Shown in pieces: positions 28,519 through 38,472 of a DNA stretch of 64,000 nucleotides. The stretch is taken from positions 42,629 through 106,628 of the forward strand of contig NZ_BANX01000035.1 of assembly GCF_000334455.1 (NCBI RefSeq), given 5' to 3'. Source of the DNA: Gordonia soli NBRC 108243 (lineage in GTDB: Bacteria; Actinomycetota; Actinomycetes; Mycobacteriales; Mycobacteriaceae). Under the pieces are notes generated by a model. That model searched no databases and was not told where the DNA came from. It saw only the letters and a program-made list of their open reading frames with translations. The position numbers and the translations under genes are program-made. The stretch's first letter is position 1. Each line of letters opens with the position of its first letter.

Positions 28519-29185
28519 GACCGAAGCCGACCGCCCGCCGCCCTCCGAAATCGGTTCGGGCGGAGGTGGTCTGGTCGACCTGGGCGCGCGCCTGATCGAC
28601 CACCGGGGTGTCCGGATCGAGCACCGACAGGTACTCCTGATGAGCGGCCAGGGCCGCGACGGCCGCCTCGACCTGGTCGGTGACCTCGAGTGCATGCGTG
28701 TCGTCCGGACCGTTCTCGAACAGCCATCGCGGAGGGTCGTCCAGACTGTCGTACGCGTCGAGAACAGCTGCCGCGAACTCGATGTGGTCGCGCTGGTTGG
28801 GGAACCCCGGTGCCCACTCCGGACCTCCGTAGAGGGAGATGACGACCTCGGGCCGGACGCGCTCGATGGTCTCGACGACCTTCTCCCGTAATTCGGGGGA
28901 GTTGCGGATCGCGCTGTCGGGGAATCCCCAGAACTCGACCTCGCTGACACCGACGATCGAGGCGGAGTGTCGCTGTTCGTCCTCGCGGACCGGACCGGCG
29001 ACGGCCGGATCCATGCCCTCGATCCCGGCTTCGCCCGACGACGCCAGCGCATAGACGACGCGGCGTCCCTCGGCGGTCCATCGTGCCACCGCGGCGGCGA
29101 CACCGTACTCGGGGTCATCGGGATGGGCGACGAGGACCAGCGCCGTCGTCCAATCGGTCGGGAAGTCGCTCAGCTCATCGGCCAT
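28496..29185 (-). CDS. PIG-L/LmbE-family N-acetyl deacetylase
   Basis: A 229-residue zinc deacetylase-like protein. Metal ligands are visible in VLVAHPDDPEYG (His, Asp) and NQRDHIEFAAAV (His). Relatives such as MshB deacetylate GlcNAc-type substrates. ATG 29185 was chosen over ATG 29224 because a TACGTT box lies 7 bases upstream, as for a leaderless transcript. The 3' end overlaps the APC permease gene by 23 bases on the other strand. Confidence 0.85.
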   Translation of the reverse strand: MADELSDFPTDWTTALVLVAHPDDPEYGVAAAVARWTAEGRRVVYALASSGEAGIEGMDPAVAGPVREDEQRHSASIVGVSEVEFWGFPDSAIRNSPELREKVVETIERVRPEVVISLYGGPEWAPGFPNQRDHIEFAAAVLDAYDSLDDPPRWLFENGPDDTHALEVTDQVEAAVAALAAHQEYLSVLDPDTPVVDQARAQVDQTTSARTDFGGRRAVGFGLRRGRTR

Positions 29186-29192
29186 ACGAGAC

Positions 29193-29198
29193 AACGTA
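29193..29198 (-). promoter_or_regulatory. Candidate -10 box of the PIG-L gene (leaderless)
   Basis: TACGTT on the minus strand ends 7 bases before ATG 29185 and directly follows the fumC terminator hairpin. Confidence 0.4.
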
Positions 29199-29229
29199 GC
29201 GAGGTGTGTCGGAAAACGACACACCTCGC
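29199..29229 (-). terminator. Perfect 13-base hairpin after fumC
   Basis: GCGAGGTGTGTCG (29199-29211) and CGACACACCTCGC (29217-29229) are a perfect inverted repeat with a 5-base loop (TTTTC on the minus strand). It lies between the fumC stop and the PIG-L start and probably ends the fumC transcript; an operator role is the alternative. Confidence 0.65.
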
Positions 29230-29254
29230 CACGTCGTGACTGATGCCGGCGCGG

Positions 29255-30655
29255 TCAGCGCTTCCGGTCGAGATTCGCCATCTTGAGGACGTCGAGCCGC
29301 TTGTCGAGCTCCGCCTCGGACAGCTTGTCGCCGATCAGACCGCGATCGATGACCGTCTGTCGGATGGTCTTGCCCTCCTTGAGCGCCTGCTTGGCGACCG
29401 CGGCGGCCTCCTCGTAACCGATCGCGCTGTTCAGCGGGGTCACGATGGACGGCGAGCTCTCCGCGAGCGTCTTCAGCCGGTCGGTGTTGGCCTGCAACCC
29501 GGAGATGCAGCGATCGGCGAACAGCCGGGACACGTTGGCCAGCAGTTTGATCGACTCGAGCACGTTGCGGGCCATCATCGGGATGTAGACGTTGAGCTCG
29601 AAGGCGCCGTTGCCGCCGCCCCAGGTGACGGCTGCGTCATTGCCGATGACCTGGGCGCCGACCTGGGTGACCGCCTCGGGCAGAACCGGATTGACCTTGC
29701 CCGGCATGATCGAGCTGCCCGGCTGGAGGTCGGGGAGCGCGATCTCGCCGAGCCCGGTGAGCGGGCCGGAGCCCATCCAGCGGATGTCGTTGGCGATCTT
29801 GGTCAGGGAGACCGCGATGGTCTTCAATGCGCCGGAGAGCTCGACCAATCCGTCGCGGGCGGCCTGCGCCTCGAAGTTGTCCTTGGCCAGCGACAGCGCG
29901 TCGACTCCGGTCAGCTTCTGCAGGTCGGCGACGACCTTGGTGCCGAACTCGTCGGGAGCGTTCAGGCCGGTACCCACCGCGGTGCCGCCGATCGGTAGTT
30001 CACCGACGCGGGGGAGGGTCGCCGTGGCCCGCTCGATGCCCGCCTCGATCTGGCGCGCGTAACCGCCGAACTCCTGGCCGAGGGTGACCGGCACGGCGTC
30101 CATCAGGTGCGTGCGACCGCTCTTGACGACCTCGCGCCACTCCTCGGCCTTGCCGAGCAGCGCCAGCCGGAGGTGGTCGAGTGCCGGTACGAGCTCGGCG
30201 ACCGTCGCCTCGGTGGCCGCGACGTGAGTGGCGGTCGGGAACGTGTCGTTGGACGACTGTGACATGTTGACGTGGTCGTTCGGATGCACGTCGACGCCGT
30301 TGTTCTTGGCGATCGAGGCGATCACCTCGTTGGCGTTCATGTTGGAGCTGGTGCCCGAACCGGTCTGGAACACGTCGATCGGGAACTGGTCGTCGTGCTG
30401 ACCGTCGGCGATCTCCTTGGCCGCTGCGATGATCGCGTCGGCCTTCTCGGCGTCGAGCAGTCCGAGATCTTTGTTGACCTGGGCGCAGGCAGCCTTCAAC
30501 AGGCCCATCGCGCGGATCTGGGTGCGCTCGAGTGGCCGGTGGCTGATCGGGAAGTTCTCGACGGCGCGCTGGGTCTGGGCCCGCCACAGCGCGTCGATCG
30601 GGACCTTCACCTCGCCCATGGTGTCGTGCTCGATCCGGTACTGCTGTTCGGTCAT
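29255..30655 (-). CDS. fumC: Fumarate hydratase, class II
   Basis: A 466-residue TCA-cycle enzyme that hydrates fumarate to malate. The lyase signature [11 protein letters not shown] is clear, as are [23 protein letters not shown] and [16 protein letters not shown] (catalytic His). ATG 30655 was chosen from the conserved [16 protein letters not shown] start; ATG 30667 would add four residues. The downstream neighbourhood (glpX upstream on the same strand) matches Rv1098c-Rv1099c. Confidence 0.97.
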   Translation of the reverse strand: MTEQQYRIEHDTMGEVKVPIDALWRAQTQRAVENFPISHRPLERTQIRAMGLLKAACAQVNKDLGLLDAEKADAIIAAAKEIADGQHDDQFPIDVFQTGSGTSSNMNANEVIASIAKNNGVDVHPNDHVNMSQSSNDTFPTATHVAATEATVAELVPALDHLRLALLGKAEEWREVVKSGRTHLMDAVPVTLGQEFGGYARQIEAGIERATATLPRVGELPIGGTAVGTGLNAPDEFGTKVVADLQKLTGVDALSLAKDNFEAQAARDGLVELSGALKTIAVSLTKIANDIRWMGSGPLTGLGEIALPDLQPGSSIMPGKVNPVLPEAVTQVGAQVIGNDAAVTWGGGNGAFELNVYIPMMARNVLESIKLLANVSRLFADRCISGLQANTDRLKTLAESSPSIVTPLNSAIGYEEAAAVAKQALKEGKTIRQTVIDRGLIGDKLSEAELDKRLDVLKMANLDRKR

Positions 30656-30722
30656 GGAGGCAACCATCCTCGTTGAGTGCTCGTCAGATGTCAGGGCTGC
30701 AGAGAGTGCGGTGATGTGGCCG

Positions 30723-30736
30723 CCCGGCGCGCCGGG
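30723..30736 (-). terminator. GC palindrome after glpX
   Basis: CCCGGCGCGCCGGG is a perfect 14-base palindrome 9 bases beyond the glpX stop on the minus strand. It could act as a terminator but has a tight loop and no T-run. Confidence 0.35.
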
Positions 30737-30745
30737 GCGAGCGGG

Positions 30746-31741
30746 CTAGATGTCGAGGCGCGCGTAGCCGCGGAGCTTCTGCGGGCGGTGCACGGCCTCG
30801 ATGCGGCGCACGGTACCGGACTTGGACCGCATGACCAGCGACCGGGTCGATGCACCGTTGGCGCGGTAGCTGACGCCGCGCAGCATGTCGCCGTTGGTGA
30901 CGCCGGTGGCGCAGAAGAAGGAGTTCTCACCGCGCACGAGGATGTCCGTGGTCAGGACGCGGTCGAGATCGTGACCGGCGTCGATCGCCTTCTGACGTTC
31001 GGCGTCGTCCTTGGGCCAGAGCTTGCCCTGGATCTCGCCGCCCATGCATTTCATCGCGACCGCGGTGATGATGCCCTCGGGAGTGCCGCCCACACCCATC
31101 AGGATGTCGACCGAACTCTGGTCGTCCGCTGCGGCGATCGCGCCGGCGACGTCGCCGTCGGAGATGAGGCGGATCTTGGCACCCGCCTTGCGGATGTCGG
31201 CGATGAGCTCGGCGTGGCGTGGGCGGTCGAGGACGATGACCGTCAGGTCGGCGACGTCGATGCCCTTGGCCTTGGCCACAGAGTTGATGTTCCACTCGAC
31301 GGACTCGTCGATGTTGATGGCGCCCTTGGCGTCCGGGCCCACGGCGATCTTGTCCATGTAGAACACCGCAGAGGGGTCGTACATCGTGCCGCGCTCGCTG
31401 ACCGCGATCACCGAGATGGAGTTGGGCCGTCCCTCGGCCATCAGCGTGGTGCCGTCGATCGGGTCGACCGCGACGTCGACCTCGGGTCCCTGGCCGTTGC
31501 CCACTTCTTCGCCGTTGTAGAGCATCGGCGCCTCGTCCTTCTCGCCCTCGCCGATGACCACGACGCCGCGCATCGAGACGGTCGAGAGGAGCTCGCGCAT
31601 GGCGTCGACGGCGGCACCGTCCCCGCCGTTCTTGTCGCCGCGCCCGGCCCAGCGGCCCGCGGCGAGTGCCGCGGCCTCGGTGACACGCACCAACTCCATC
31701 GCCAGGTTGCGGTCGGGGGCCTGTGGGACGGATTCGGACAT
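30746..31741 (-). CDS. glpX: Fructose-1,6-bisphosphatase, class II
   Basis: A 331-residue gluconeogenic enzyme. Metal-binding residues are visible in [15 protein letters not shown] and [33 protein letters not shown] is the family's substrate segment. ATG 31741 has GAGGAG 6 bases upstream; an earlier in-frame ATG at 31798 is less likely. Upstream of fumC as in Rv1099c. Confidence 0.96.
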   Translation of the reverse strand: MSESVPQAPDRNLAMELVRVTEAAALAAGRWAGRGDKNGGDGAAVDAMRELLSTVSMRGVVVIGEGEKDEAPMLYNGEEVGNGQGPEVDVAVDPIDGTTLMAEGRPNSISVIAVSERGTMYDPSAVFYMDKIAVGPDAKGAINIDESVEWNINSVAKAKGIDVADLTVIVLDRPRHAELIADIRKAGAKIRLISDGDVAGAIAAADDQSSVDILMGVGGTPEGIITAVAMKCMGGEIQGKLWPKDDAERQKAIDAGHDLDRVLTTDILVRGENSFFCATGVTNGDMLRGVSYRANGASTRSLVMRSKSGTVRRIEAVHRPQKLRGYARLDI

Positions 31742-31869
31742 CGTGGACTCCTCGGCGTGGCGACGGTGACACTTTCGTGCGATGTGACTAGAGCCCATCC
31801 TTGCATGTCACGCGGCGCGCACGACAAGGCACCCGGCGGCTGTGGGATGCGCCACGCGGTCGTCGACGG

Positions 31870-31906
31870 GGAGGTGCCACCTCCGCTCGGAGCCCGGCCG
31901 GCGGGC
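31870..31906 (-). terminator. Hairpins after the cystine-type transporter operon
   Basis: GCCCG and CGGGC (31892-31906) form a short hairpin 3 bases beyond the ATPase stop on the minus strand, followed by a GGAGGTG/CACCTCC inverted repeat (31870-31884). Either could end transcription. Confidence 0.35.
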
Positions 31907-31909
31907 GAC

Positions 31910-32767
31910 TCAGATGGGATCGAGCAGACGCTTGAGGAACTGTCGGGTCCGTTCGTGCGTGGGCTCGCCGATCACCTGCGCCGGCGTCCCGCGCTCCAGC
32001 ACGACGCCACCGTCGGCGAAGATCACCTGGTCGGCGACCTGCTGGGCGAACCGGATCTCGTGGGTGACCACCACCATCGTCCAGCCCTGACCGGCCAGGT
32101 CCTTCAGCACCTCCAGCACGTCGCCGACGAGTTCGGGGTCGAGTGCGGACGTCGGCTCGTCGAACAGCATGACCTCGGGCTCGATGGCCAGCGCGCGGAC
32201 GATGCCGACCCGCTGTTGCTGACCGCCGGAGAGCTGCTCGGGATACTGATCGCGTTTCTCGGCCAGACCGACGCTCTCCAAGAGCGCCTCGGCGGCCGCG
32301 ATCGCCTCGGCCTTCGGGCGGCGCTGGACGATGACCGGGCCCTCGATCACGTTCTCCAGCACCGTCTTGTGGGGGAACAGGTTGTGGCTCTGGAACACCA
32401 TGGCGCTCTGCTTGCGGTAGGTGACCAGGTCGGCCTTGGTGTAGGGCTTCGCGAAGTCGATGACGCCGTCGGCGATCCGGATGGTCCCCGCGTCGGGGAT
32501 GTCCAGCGCGTTGAGGGATCGCAGGATGGTGGTCTTGCCGGAGCCGGACGGGCCGAGGATCACTGTCACCGAGCCGGCGGCGACCGTGAAGTCGATGCCC
32601 TTGAGGACCTCGTTGTCACCGAACGACTTGCGCAGCCCGGAGACCTCGATGAGGGTCTCGCCCGGCTCGCGGTGGTACCGCGGCGCCGTCGGCGTGCCCG
32701 TCCGGAGTGCGTTCGACGGGGCGTCGTGCGTGCTCGGGGCGTCGTCCGGGCTCGGGGTGTCGGTCAT
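31910..32767 (-). CDS. Polar amino acid ABC transporter ATPase (cystine-type)
   Basis: A 285-residue GlnQ/TcyC-like ATPase: an unusual 35-residue Asp/Thr/Pro-rich N-terminal extension, then Walker A GPSGSGKTT, signature LSGGQQQRVGIVRALAIEP, Walker B VMLFDEPTSALDPE and switch VVTHEIRFAQQVAD. ATG 32767 overlaps the permease stop (ATGA). It should power uptake by the fused binding-protein/permease encoded upstream. Confidence 0.92.
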   Translation of the reverse strand: MTDTPSPDDAPSTHDAPSNALRTGTPTAPRYHREPGETLIEVSGLRKSFGDNEVLKGIDFTVAAGSVTVILGPSGSGKTTILRSLNALDIPDAGTIRIADGVIDFAKPYTKADLVTYRKQSAMVFQSHNLFPHKTVLENVIEGPVIVQRRPKAEAIAAAEALLESVGLAEKRDQYPEQLSGGQQQRVGIVRALAIEPEVMLFDEPTSALDPELVGDVLEVLKDLAGQGWTMVVVTHEIRFAQQVADQVIFADGGVVLERGTPAQVIGEPTHERTRQFLKRLLDPI

Positions 32768-34251
32768 CGGGATACGAACCTTCCCAGTCGGTGCTCGAGG
32801 CGTCCCTGGAGTGAGGACAGCACGAAGCAGACGATCCAGTAGTAGATGGCCGCGGTGGTGTAGAGCGCGAAGAACTCGAAGGTCGGCGCGGCCGCGACCT
32901 GCGCGACCCGGAGGAGTTCGGTGACCAGGATCGTCGACGCCAGTGACGTGTCCTTGACCAAGGAGATCAGCGTGTTGGACAGGCCGGGTACGGCGTTGCG
33001 CGCGGCCTGTGGCAACACGATCCGCCTCAGGGTGGTCGCGTAGTTCATGCCGATGGTCTGCGCGGCCTCGCTCTGTCCTCTCGGCACCGAGAGGATCGCG
33101 CTCCGGATGATCTCGGCCGCGTATCCACCGACGTTCAGCGAGAACGCGACGACCGCCGCCGGGAACGGCGGCACCTTGAGTCCCAGCTCGGGTAGTGCGT
33201 AGAAGATGATGAACAACTGGACCAGCAGTGGGGTGCCACGGATGATCGAGATGTAGACGCTGGCCAGCCATGAGAGCACACGGTTGGCCGAGAGCCGGGC
33301 CAGTGCCACGCCCAGTGCGATGACGAGGCCGATGAGGAAGCTGATCGCGGCCAGTGGGATGGTGACCGTGATGGTCGCCTTCGCCATCGGCCACAGGTTG
33401 TCGGCGATCAGGTCCCAGGTGCTGCGGTTCGCGGCGGCGGATTTGTTCTCCGCGGCGCCGCTGGCGTCGGCGCGCAGGTACTTCTGTGAGATCCCGGCGA
33501 GGGTGCCGTCGGCCTTCAGTTCGTCGAGGGCCTTGTCGATCTCGCCGGTCAGCCCGCTGCCCTTCCGGGCGGCGAAGGCTTGCTCGCTCTTGTCGCCGGT
33601 GGTACCGGCGATCTTGATGCTCGTGTCGCCGGTCTCGGCGAGGTAGGCGTAGACGGCGATGCTGTCGTTGACCGTCGCCTGCACCCGTCCCTGGTTGAGC
33701 AGTTTGATCGCCTGCGTGAAGCCCTCCACCGACTCGACGTTCGCGCCCGCGTCCCGTGCCACCTGGGCCCAGTTGCTGGTCGCGGACTGGGCGGTGGTCT
33801 TGCCCGCCAGGTCGTCGACACCGGTGATCGACGTGTCGTCGGCGCGAGTGACGATGACGCCCTCGCCGACCGAATAAGGCTTGGACAGGTCGTATTTCGC
33901 CTGCCGCTCCGGCGTGATGGTGACCTGGTTGGCCACCACGTCGAAGCGGTCGGCACCCAGTGCGGCGAAGATCGAGTCCCATGGCGTCTCGACGAACTCG
34001 GTCCGCACGCCCAGCTTCTTGGCGACCGCGTTGGCCACATCGACGTCGTAACCGCTGAGCTGGTTGTTCTGCGGATCGTGATAGCTGAACGGCGCGTAGG
34101 TGCCCTCGGTACCGACGCGGAGGACGCCGCTCTCACGGACCTCGTCCAGGGCCGAGCCGGAACCACTGTCGTCGCTGCCGCAGCCGGCCAACGCCAGAAC
34201 GGCGAGGATCGCCAGGAGGAATGCGGTCACGGACCGCGGGTGTCGTCGCAC
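32764..34251 (-). CDS. Fused substrate-binding/permease protein of cystine-type ABC transporter
   Basis: A 495-residue two-domain protein. The N-terminus is a lipoprotein signal (lipobox ALAGC at about residue 24) followed by a family 3 binding domain (about 35-265: GVLRVGTEGTYAPFSYHD, GYDVDVANAVAKKLGV, AGKTTAQSATSNW, VNDSIAVYAYL). A HisM/GlnP-type permease follows (about 280-495: YISIIRGTPLLVQLFIIFYA, GGYAAEIIRSAILSVPRGQ, MNYATTLRRIVLPQAAR). TTAQSATSNW with NDSIAV resembles the cystine binders TcyA/TcyJ, so L-cystine is the best guess. The GTG at 34251 precedes the signal; it has no good ribosome-binding site, so the start is uncertain. Confidence 0.9.
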   Translation of the reverse strand: MRRHPRSVTAFLLAILAVLALAGCGSDDSGSGSALDEVRESGVLRVGTEGTYAPFSYHDPQNNQLSGYDVDVANAVAKKLGVRTEFVETPWDSIFAALGADRFDVVANQVTITPERQAKYDLSKPYSVGEGVIVTRADDTSITGVDDLAGKTTAQSATSNWAQVARDAGANVESVEGFTQAIKLLNQGRVQATVNDSIAVYAYLAETGDTSIKIAGTTGDKSEQAFAARKGSGLTGEIDKALDELKADGTLAGISQKYLRADASGAAENKSAAANRSTWDLIADNLWPMAKATITVTIPLAAISFLIGLVIALGVALARLSANRVLSWLASVYISIIRGTPLLVQLFIIFYALPELGLKVPPFPAAVVAFSLNVGGYAAEIIRSAILSVPRGQSEAAQTIGMNYATTLRRIVLPQAARNAVPGLSNTLISLVKDTSLASTILVTELLRVAQVAAAPTFEFFALYTTAAIYYWIVCFVLSSLQGRLEHRLGRFVSR

Positions 34252-34340
34252 CCGTTCATGTAACCCGCTCGGGGAGGTCGGTGACCACCTTCTGCTGCGA
34301 TGAGTCGAAACCACCCCGGTCGGGCGTTGCGGGCGGCTGG

Positions 34341-34346
34341 GATACT
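34341..34346 (+). promoter_or_regulatory. Candidate -10 box of the DUF4245 gene (leaderless)
   Basis: GATACT ends 7 bases before ATG 34354. Confidence 0.4.
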
Positions 34347-34353
34347 GGCGTCC

Positions 34354-34923
34354 ATGGCCGGAAAACCCCGCATCCTGCACAGCAACAAGGACATGATCTG
34401 GTCCTTGATCCCGCTGCTGGCGGTGTGTGCGCTCGTCGTCGTCGCGTCCGGCAACTGCTCGGTCGGTCTCACCGGCGGAGCCAGTGACGACCGGACCCCC
34501 GCATTCGACGTCACCACCGCGTTGCGCGCCGACGCGCGTGCGCTGCCCTTCCCGGTACGGCTCCCGCCGACGCCGGAGAAGTGGAAGCCCAACTCGGGAT
34601 CGACCCAGCCGGTCGGGGGGAGCTTCGTCAGCAACGCCGGATGGGTGACCGCGAGCGGTGCTTATCTGCAGCTCAGCCAGTCGGGTGGCAAGGAAGAAGA
34701 CCTCGTGTCGTCGATCGCCGGCGACAGCCGCGTCTTCGGCGCGGGCACCCGCGAGGTCGGCGGACGGCAATGGGTGACCTACACCGGCGACGGCAAGAAG
34801 ATCTGGATCACCGACCTCGGCGACGTGCGGATCGGACTGCTCTCCCGGGGCCCCGACAGCGAGATGGAGCAGCTGGGGTCGTCGGTCCTCGCGCAGCAGC
34901 CGCTGCCACGATCGCCCTCCTGA
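34354..34923 (+). CDS. DUF4245-family membrane-anchored protein
   Basis: A 189-residue protein with one N-terminal membrane segment (about residues 14-32, SLIPLLAVCALVVVASG) and an extracytoplasmic domain with LPPTPEKWKPNSGS, GWVTASGAYLQLSQS and RQWVTYTGDGKKIW. This fits DUF4245, whose M. tuberculosis member (Rv1100) lies in the same position next to glpX. Function unknown. It is convergent with xseB. Confidence 0.82.
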   Translation: MAGKPRILHSNKDMIWSLIPLLAVCALVVVASGNCSVGLTGGASDDRTPAFDVTTALRADARALPFPVRLPPTPEKWKPNSGSTQPVGGSFVSNAGWVTASGAYLQLSQSGGKEEDLVSSIAGDSRVFGAGTREVGGRQWVTYTGDGKKIWITDLGDVRIGLLSRGPDSEMEQLGSSVLAQQPLPRSPS

Positions 34924-34940
34924 GCCGGGCCGGCACGACC

Positions 34941-35234
34941 TCAGTCGTCGTCCGGATTGTCGTCGTCCGGGTCGTCGTCGTCGAACTCGTCGAGGTCCTC
35001 GTCTCCGTCACTGTCGGAGATGACCGCCTCGATCCGGGCGCGCGCGCCTTCGAGGTGTTCCTCGCAGCGTCCCGCGAGCGCCTCGCCGCGCTCCCACAAC
35101 GCCAGTGACGCGTCCAGGTCCAGGCCGCCGCGTTCCAGCGTCGCGACCACCTCGATCAGCTCGTCCCTGGCCTCCTCGTAACCGAGTTCGGTCACCGGCC
35201 GCAGGGTGTCGGCATCGTCGTCGCTCGTGCTCAC
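34941..35234 (-). CDS. xseB: Exodeoxyribonuclease VII small subunit
   Basis: A 97-residue subunit. The conserved part ([42 protein letters not shown]) is of normal length, but the last 25 or so residues are almost only Asp/Glu ([16 protein letters not shown] onward). The GTG start at 35234 overlaps the xseA stop (GTGA). With XseA it degrades single-stranded DNA into short oligonucleotides. Confidence 0.95.
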   Translation of the reverse strand: MSTSDDDADTLRPVTELGYEEARDELIEVVATLERGGLDLDASLALWERGEALAGRCEEHLEGARARIEAVISDSDGDEDLDEFDDDDPDDDNPDDD

Positions 35235-36487
35235 CGGCTCTCTCCTTCGGTCACCTCGGCGGTCGCGGCGCCGTCCGCCACCCGGATACGCAACGCCGCG
35301 CCGATCGGGAGGTCGGCCACCGATCCGACGACGTGTGCACCGTCGGCGTCGGTGCGCTGCACCACCGCATACCCCCGGGCGAGGGTCTGCGCCGGTCCCA
35401 GTGTGGCCAACCGCGCCGACAGATGCTCCGTCCGGCGGTCCTCGGCATCGATGTGCCGGACGACGTCACGCCGGATGTCGGCGCGCATCCGCTCCACGGA
35501 GTCCCACCGGGCATCGACCATCTGATGTGGTCGGGCGAGTACCGGACGGGCGCGGATACCGCTGAGTCCGTGAGCTTCTCGCCGCACCCAGTTGCGCAGC
35601 GCCTGGGCCGTCCGGTGACGGAGCGAGGCGATCGCCGCGAGTTCGGCGGCGACGTCGGGGACGGCACGTTTGGCGGCATCGGTGGGTGTGGCGGCCCGGA
35701 CATCGGCCACGTGGTCGAGCAGCGGTGAGTCCGGCTCGTGCCCGATCGCACTGATCACCGGTGTCGAGCAGGCCGCGACCGCACGCAGGAGGGCCTCGTC
35801 GGAGAACGGCAGGAGATCCTCCACACTGCCGCCACCCCGGGCGATGATGATCACGTCGACGTCCGGATGCTCGTCGAGCTCGGTCAGGTGTCGGAGGATG
35901 CGCGGGACCGCGGTCGGCCCCTGGACGGGTGCGTCACGGATCTCGAATCGGACTGCTCCCCAACGGCTCTCGGCGACCGCGACCACGTCGCGCTGTGCGG
36001 CGCTGGCGCGACCGGAGATGAGTCCGACAGCCTTCGGCAGGAAGGGGAGGGGACGTTTGAGTCGCGGATCGAAGAGGCCCTCGGCGGCCAGCAACTGTCG
36101 CAGTCGCTCGATCCGCAACAGCAACTCGCCGACCCCGACGGGCCGAATGTCGGAGACACGCAGCGAGACGGTGCCCCGCCCGGTGTAGAAGGTCGGCCTG
36201 CCGAGCATGACGACACGGCTGCCCTCGGTCAGCGGCACCTCGGTGCGATGCAGGAGGTCGGGGCTGCAGGTGACCGAGATCGAGATGTCGGCGGCGGGAT
36301 CACGCAGGGTGAGAAACGCCACGCGGGTGCCGGGCCGACGGTTGATCTGGGTGATCTGGCCCTCGACCCAGATCTGGCCCAAGCGGTGGATCCAGTCGGC
36401 GATCTTGGTGTTGACCGTGCGGACGGGCCACGGACTCTCGGGTGAACTGCCCGACGAGGCGCCACCACCCGGCGAGGGCGCCGTCAC
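35231..36487 (-). CDS. xseA: Exodeoxyribonuclease VII large subunit
   Basis: A 418-residue subunit with an N-terminal OB-fold ([20 protein letters not shown]) and the nuclease core ([53 protein letters not shown]). GTG start at 36487. Partner xseB follows with overlap. Order matches Rv1108c-Rv1107c. Confidence 0.96.
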   Translation of the reverse strand: MTAPSPGGGASSGSSPESPWPVRTVNTKIADWIHRLGQIWVEGQITQINRRPGTRVAFLTLRDPAADISISVTCSPDLLHRTEVPLTEGSRVVMLGRPTFYTGRGTVSLRVSDIRPVGVGELLLRIERLRQLLAAEGLFDPRLKRPLPFLPKAVGLISGRASAAQRDVVAVAESRWGAVRFEIRDAPVQGPTAVPRILRHLTELDEHPDVDVIIIARGGGSVEDLLPFSDEALLRAVAACSTPVISAIGHEPDSPLLDHVADVRAATPTDAAKRAVPDVAAELAAIASLRHRTAQALRNWVRREAHGLSGIRARPVLARPHQMVDARWDSVERMRADIRRDVVRHIDAEDRRTEHLSARLATLGPAQTLARGYAVVQRTDADGAHVVGSVADLPIGAALRIRVADGAATAEVTEGESR

Positions 36488-36561
36488 CGGGTCGCCTCCA
36501 CTACAGAGTTACCTTCACTGCGGAGTTGCCTTCACCAGCAGGGTCACCGTCACGGGGCCTA

Positions 36562-37284
36562 CTACTTCTTGTTCTTCTGTGCGGTGATCCGGTTGTCGAG
36601 CATCGTGACGAACGGTGCACGGGCGCGATGATCGCGCTCGTAGGCGGCCAGTTCCTCGAGCTCGTCGAGACCGACGGTGCGGATCTTGGCCCGCAGCTGC
36701 GCGAGCGTGAGTCCGTCGTACTCCAGATACTCGACGATCTCGGGGACCGGACCGTCGTCGGTGCCGGTGGTGGGTTTCGGAGCGGTCGCTGTCACAGCGT
36801 CGGGCGCGGAGCTGTAGAGCGCGAAGCGACCGGCGCCGCGGCTGCCCGACTCGCCGTCGCCGGCCAGGCGGGCGACAGGGTTCTCGTCGGGGATGTCTGC
36901 GACATCGTCGTCCTCGGCTGCGGGGAGTTCCGCGGTCGGGTCGTCGGCGTCGTCGGCGAGGGTCGCCGCCGGGTTCTCGTCGGGTGCGGTCTCCCGCACG
37001 GTGTCCTCTGCGGCGTCTTCTGCAGCGGGCGGGAGGGCGTCGTCCTCGTCGAAGCGGGCCCAGGACGGCTGCTCGTCGGGACGATCGAAGAACTGCTCGA
37101 GGACGAGGTCACCCTTGATGGCGAGCTCGGCGATGTTCTGCTGTGCTCGCATACCCGCCTGCAGGGTCTGGCTCACGGCCGTCATCGGCAGCGTGATGAG
37201 CAGGGCGGGGATCTTCCGGGTCTCCTCGACCGCCGTGACGAGTAGACCTGCGGCGATACGGGCTGGATACGGTGCGCGGACCAT
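36562..37284 (-). CDS. Lipid-droplet-associated protein (MLDS-like)
   Basis: A 240-residue protein. An amphipathic/hydrophobic N-terminal region ([38 protein letters not shown]) is followed by a long Asp/Glu/Ala/Pro-rich linker and a C-terminal helical bundle ([40 protein letters not shown]) ending in Lys. This layout and its place between xseA and ispH match Rv1109c and the Rhodococcus protein MLDS, which coats triacylglycerol droplets. That would fit an oleaginous actinobacterium. Confidence 0.78.
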   Translation of the reverse strand: MVRAPYPARIAAGLLVTAVEETRKIPALLITLPMTAVSQTLQAGMRAQQNIAELAIKGDLVLEQFFDRPDEQPSWARFDEDDALPPAAEDAAEDTVRETAPDENPAATLADDADDPTAELPAAEDDDVADIPDENPVARLAGDGESGSRGAGRFALYSSAPDAVTATAPKPTTGTDDGPVPEIVEYLEYDGLTLAQLRAKIRTVGLDELEELAAYERDHRARAPFVTMLDNRITAQKNKK

Positions 37285-37449
37285 GGGACCACTCTGCCAT
37301 CTGACCTGACGACGGCCAACCTGTCCCGTCATCTGCGCCGAAGTCGGGTGTCGGGTCGGAGCGGACGTCGGCACGCGAGGCGGCCGGTCCGATGCCGAAC
37401 CCCGTGCCGTCGGCCGGGCGTGGCGTCGCTCACCCCGTACGCTGGAGGC

Positions 37450-38403
37450 ATGGCTGAGACGAAGCGGGTACTGCTCGCGGAACCCCGGGGATACTGTGCC
37501 GGGGTCGACCGTGCCGTGGAGACCGTGGAGAAGGCGCTGGACAAGCACGGTGCCCCGGTCTACGTACGCAAGGAGATCGTGCACAACCGGCACGTGGTCG
37601 AGACCCTGGCCGAGCGCGGCGCCGTGTTCGTCGGCGAGACCGACGAGGTGCCCGAGGGTGCGCTCGTGGTGTTCTCCGCGCACGGCGTCTCCCCGGAGGT
37701 CCACCGTACCGCGGCCGAGCGCAACCTCAAGACGATCGACGCGACCTGCCCGCTGGTCACCAAGGTGCACCAGGAGGCCAAGCGGTTCGCGCGCGACGAC
37801 TACGACATCCTGCTGATCGGTCACGAGGGGCACGAGGAGGTCGAGGGCACCGCAGGTGAGGCGCCGTCGCATGTGCAACTCGTCGACGGCCCGGCGAGTG
37901 TGGACAACGTCACCGTCCGCGACGAGTCCAAGATCGTATGGCTGTCCCAGACCACCTTGTCGGTGGACGAGACCATGGAGACGGTCACGCGTCTGCGGGA
38001 GAAGTTCCCCCTGCTCAACGACCCGCCCTCGGACGACATCTGCTACGCCACCCAGAACCGTCAGGTCGCGGTGAAGGCCATGGCGCCCCGGTGCGACCTG
38101 GTGATCGTGGTGGGTTCCAAGAACTCGTCGAACTCGGTCCGGCTGGTCGAGGTGGCGCTGCAGGCCGGTGCCAAGGCATCCCACCTCGTCGACTACGCCC
38201 GCGACGTCGAGGTCGAGTGGCTCGAAGGAGTCGAGACCGTCGGGATCACCTCGGGCGCATCGGTTCCCGAGGTCCTGGTCCGTGGCGTGCTCGACCTGCT
38301 GGCCGAGCACGGCTTCGACACCGTCGAGCCGGTCACCACGGCCAACGAGACCGTCACCTTCGCCCTGCCGCGCGAACTGCGTCCGGCGCGCACCACCCGC
38401 TGA
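37450..38403 (+). CDS. ispH: 4-hydroxy-3-methylbut-2-enyl diphosphate reductase
   Basis: A 317-residue [4Fe-4S] enzyme, the last step of the methylerythritol phosphate pathway. Three cluster cysteines are visible in [23 protein letters not shown] and [29 protein letters not shown] and [15 protein letters not shown] are conserved. ATG 37450 has GGAGG 2 bases upstream and TACGCT 6 bases upstream, so either a short-leader or a leaderless transcript is possible. It is the last gene of the Rv1085-Rv1110-like block. Confidence 0.97.
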   Translation: MAETKRVLLAEPRGYCAGVDRAVETVEKALDKHGAPVYVRKEIVHNRHVVETLAERGAVFVGETDEVPEGALVVFSAHGVSPEVHRTAAERNLKTIDATCPLVTKVHQEAKRFARDDYDILLIGHEGHEEVEGTAGEAPSHVQLVDGPASVDNVTVRDESKIVWLSQTTLSVDETMETVTRLREKFPLLNDPPSDDICYATQNRQVAVKAMAPRCDLVIVVGSKNSSNSVRLVEVALQAGAKASHLVDYARDVEVEWLEGVETVGITSGASVPEVLVRGVLDLLAEHGFDTVEPVTTANETVTFALPRELRPARTTR

Positions 38404-38472
38404 CGCGGCGTACGCGGAGCTTCTGAATCGTGGCCGGGGCTCGCTGCCTCCGGGACTCGGTTGGCCTGGTCC

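Noticed and set aside
29243..32842. Long plus-strand frames over fumC, glpX and the cystine-type transporter genes
   Set aside because: Shadows of the minus-strand genes; Val/Asp/His-rich translation without motifs.
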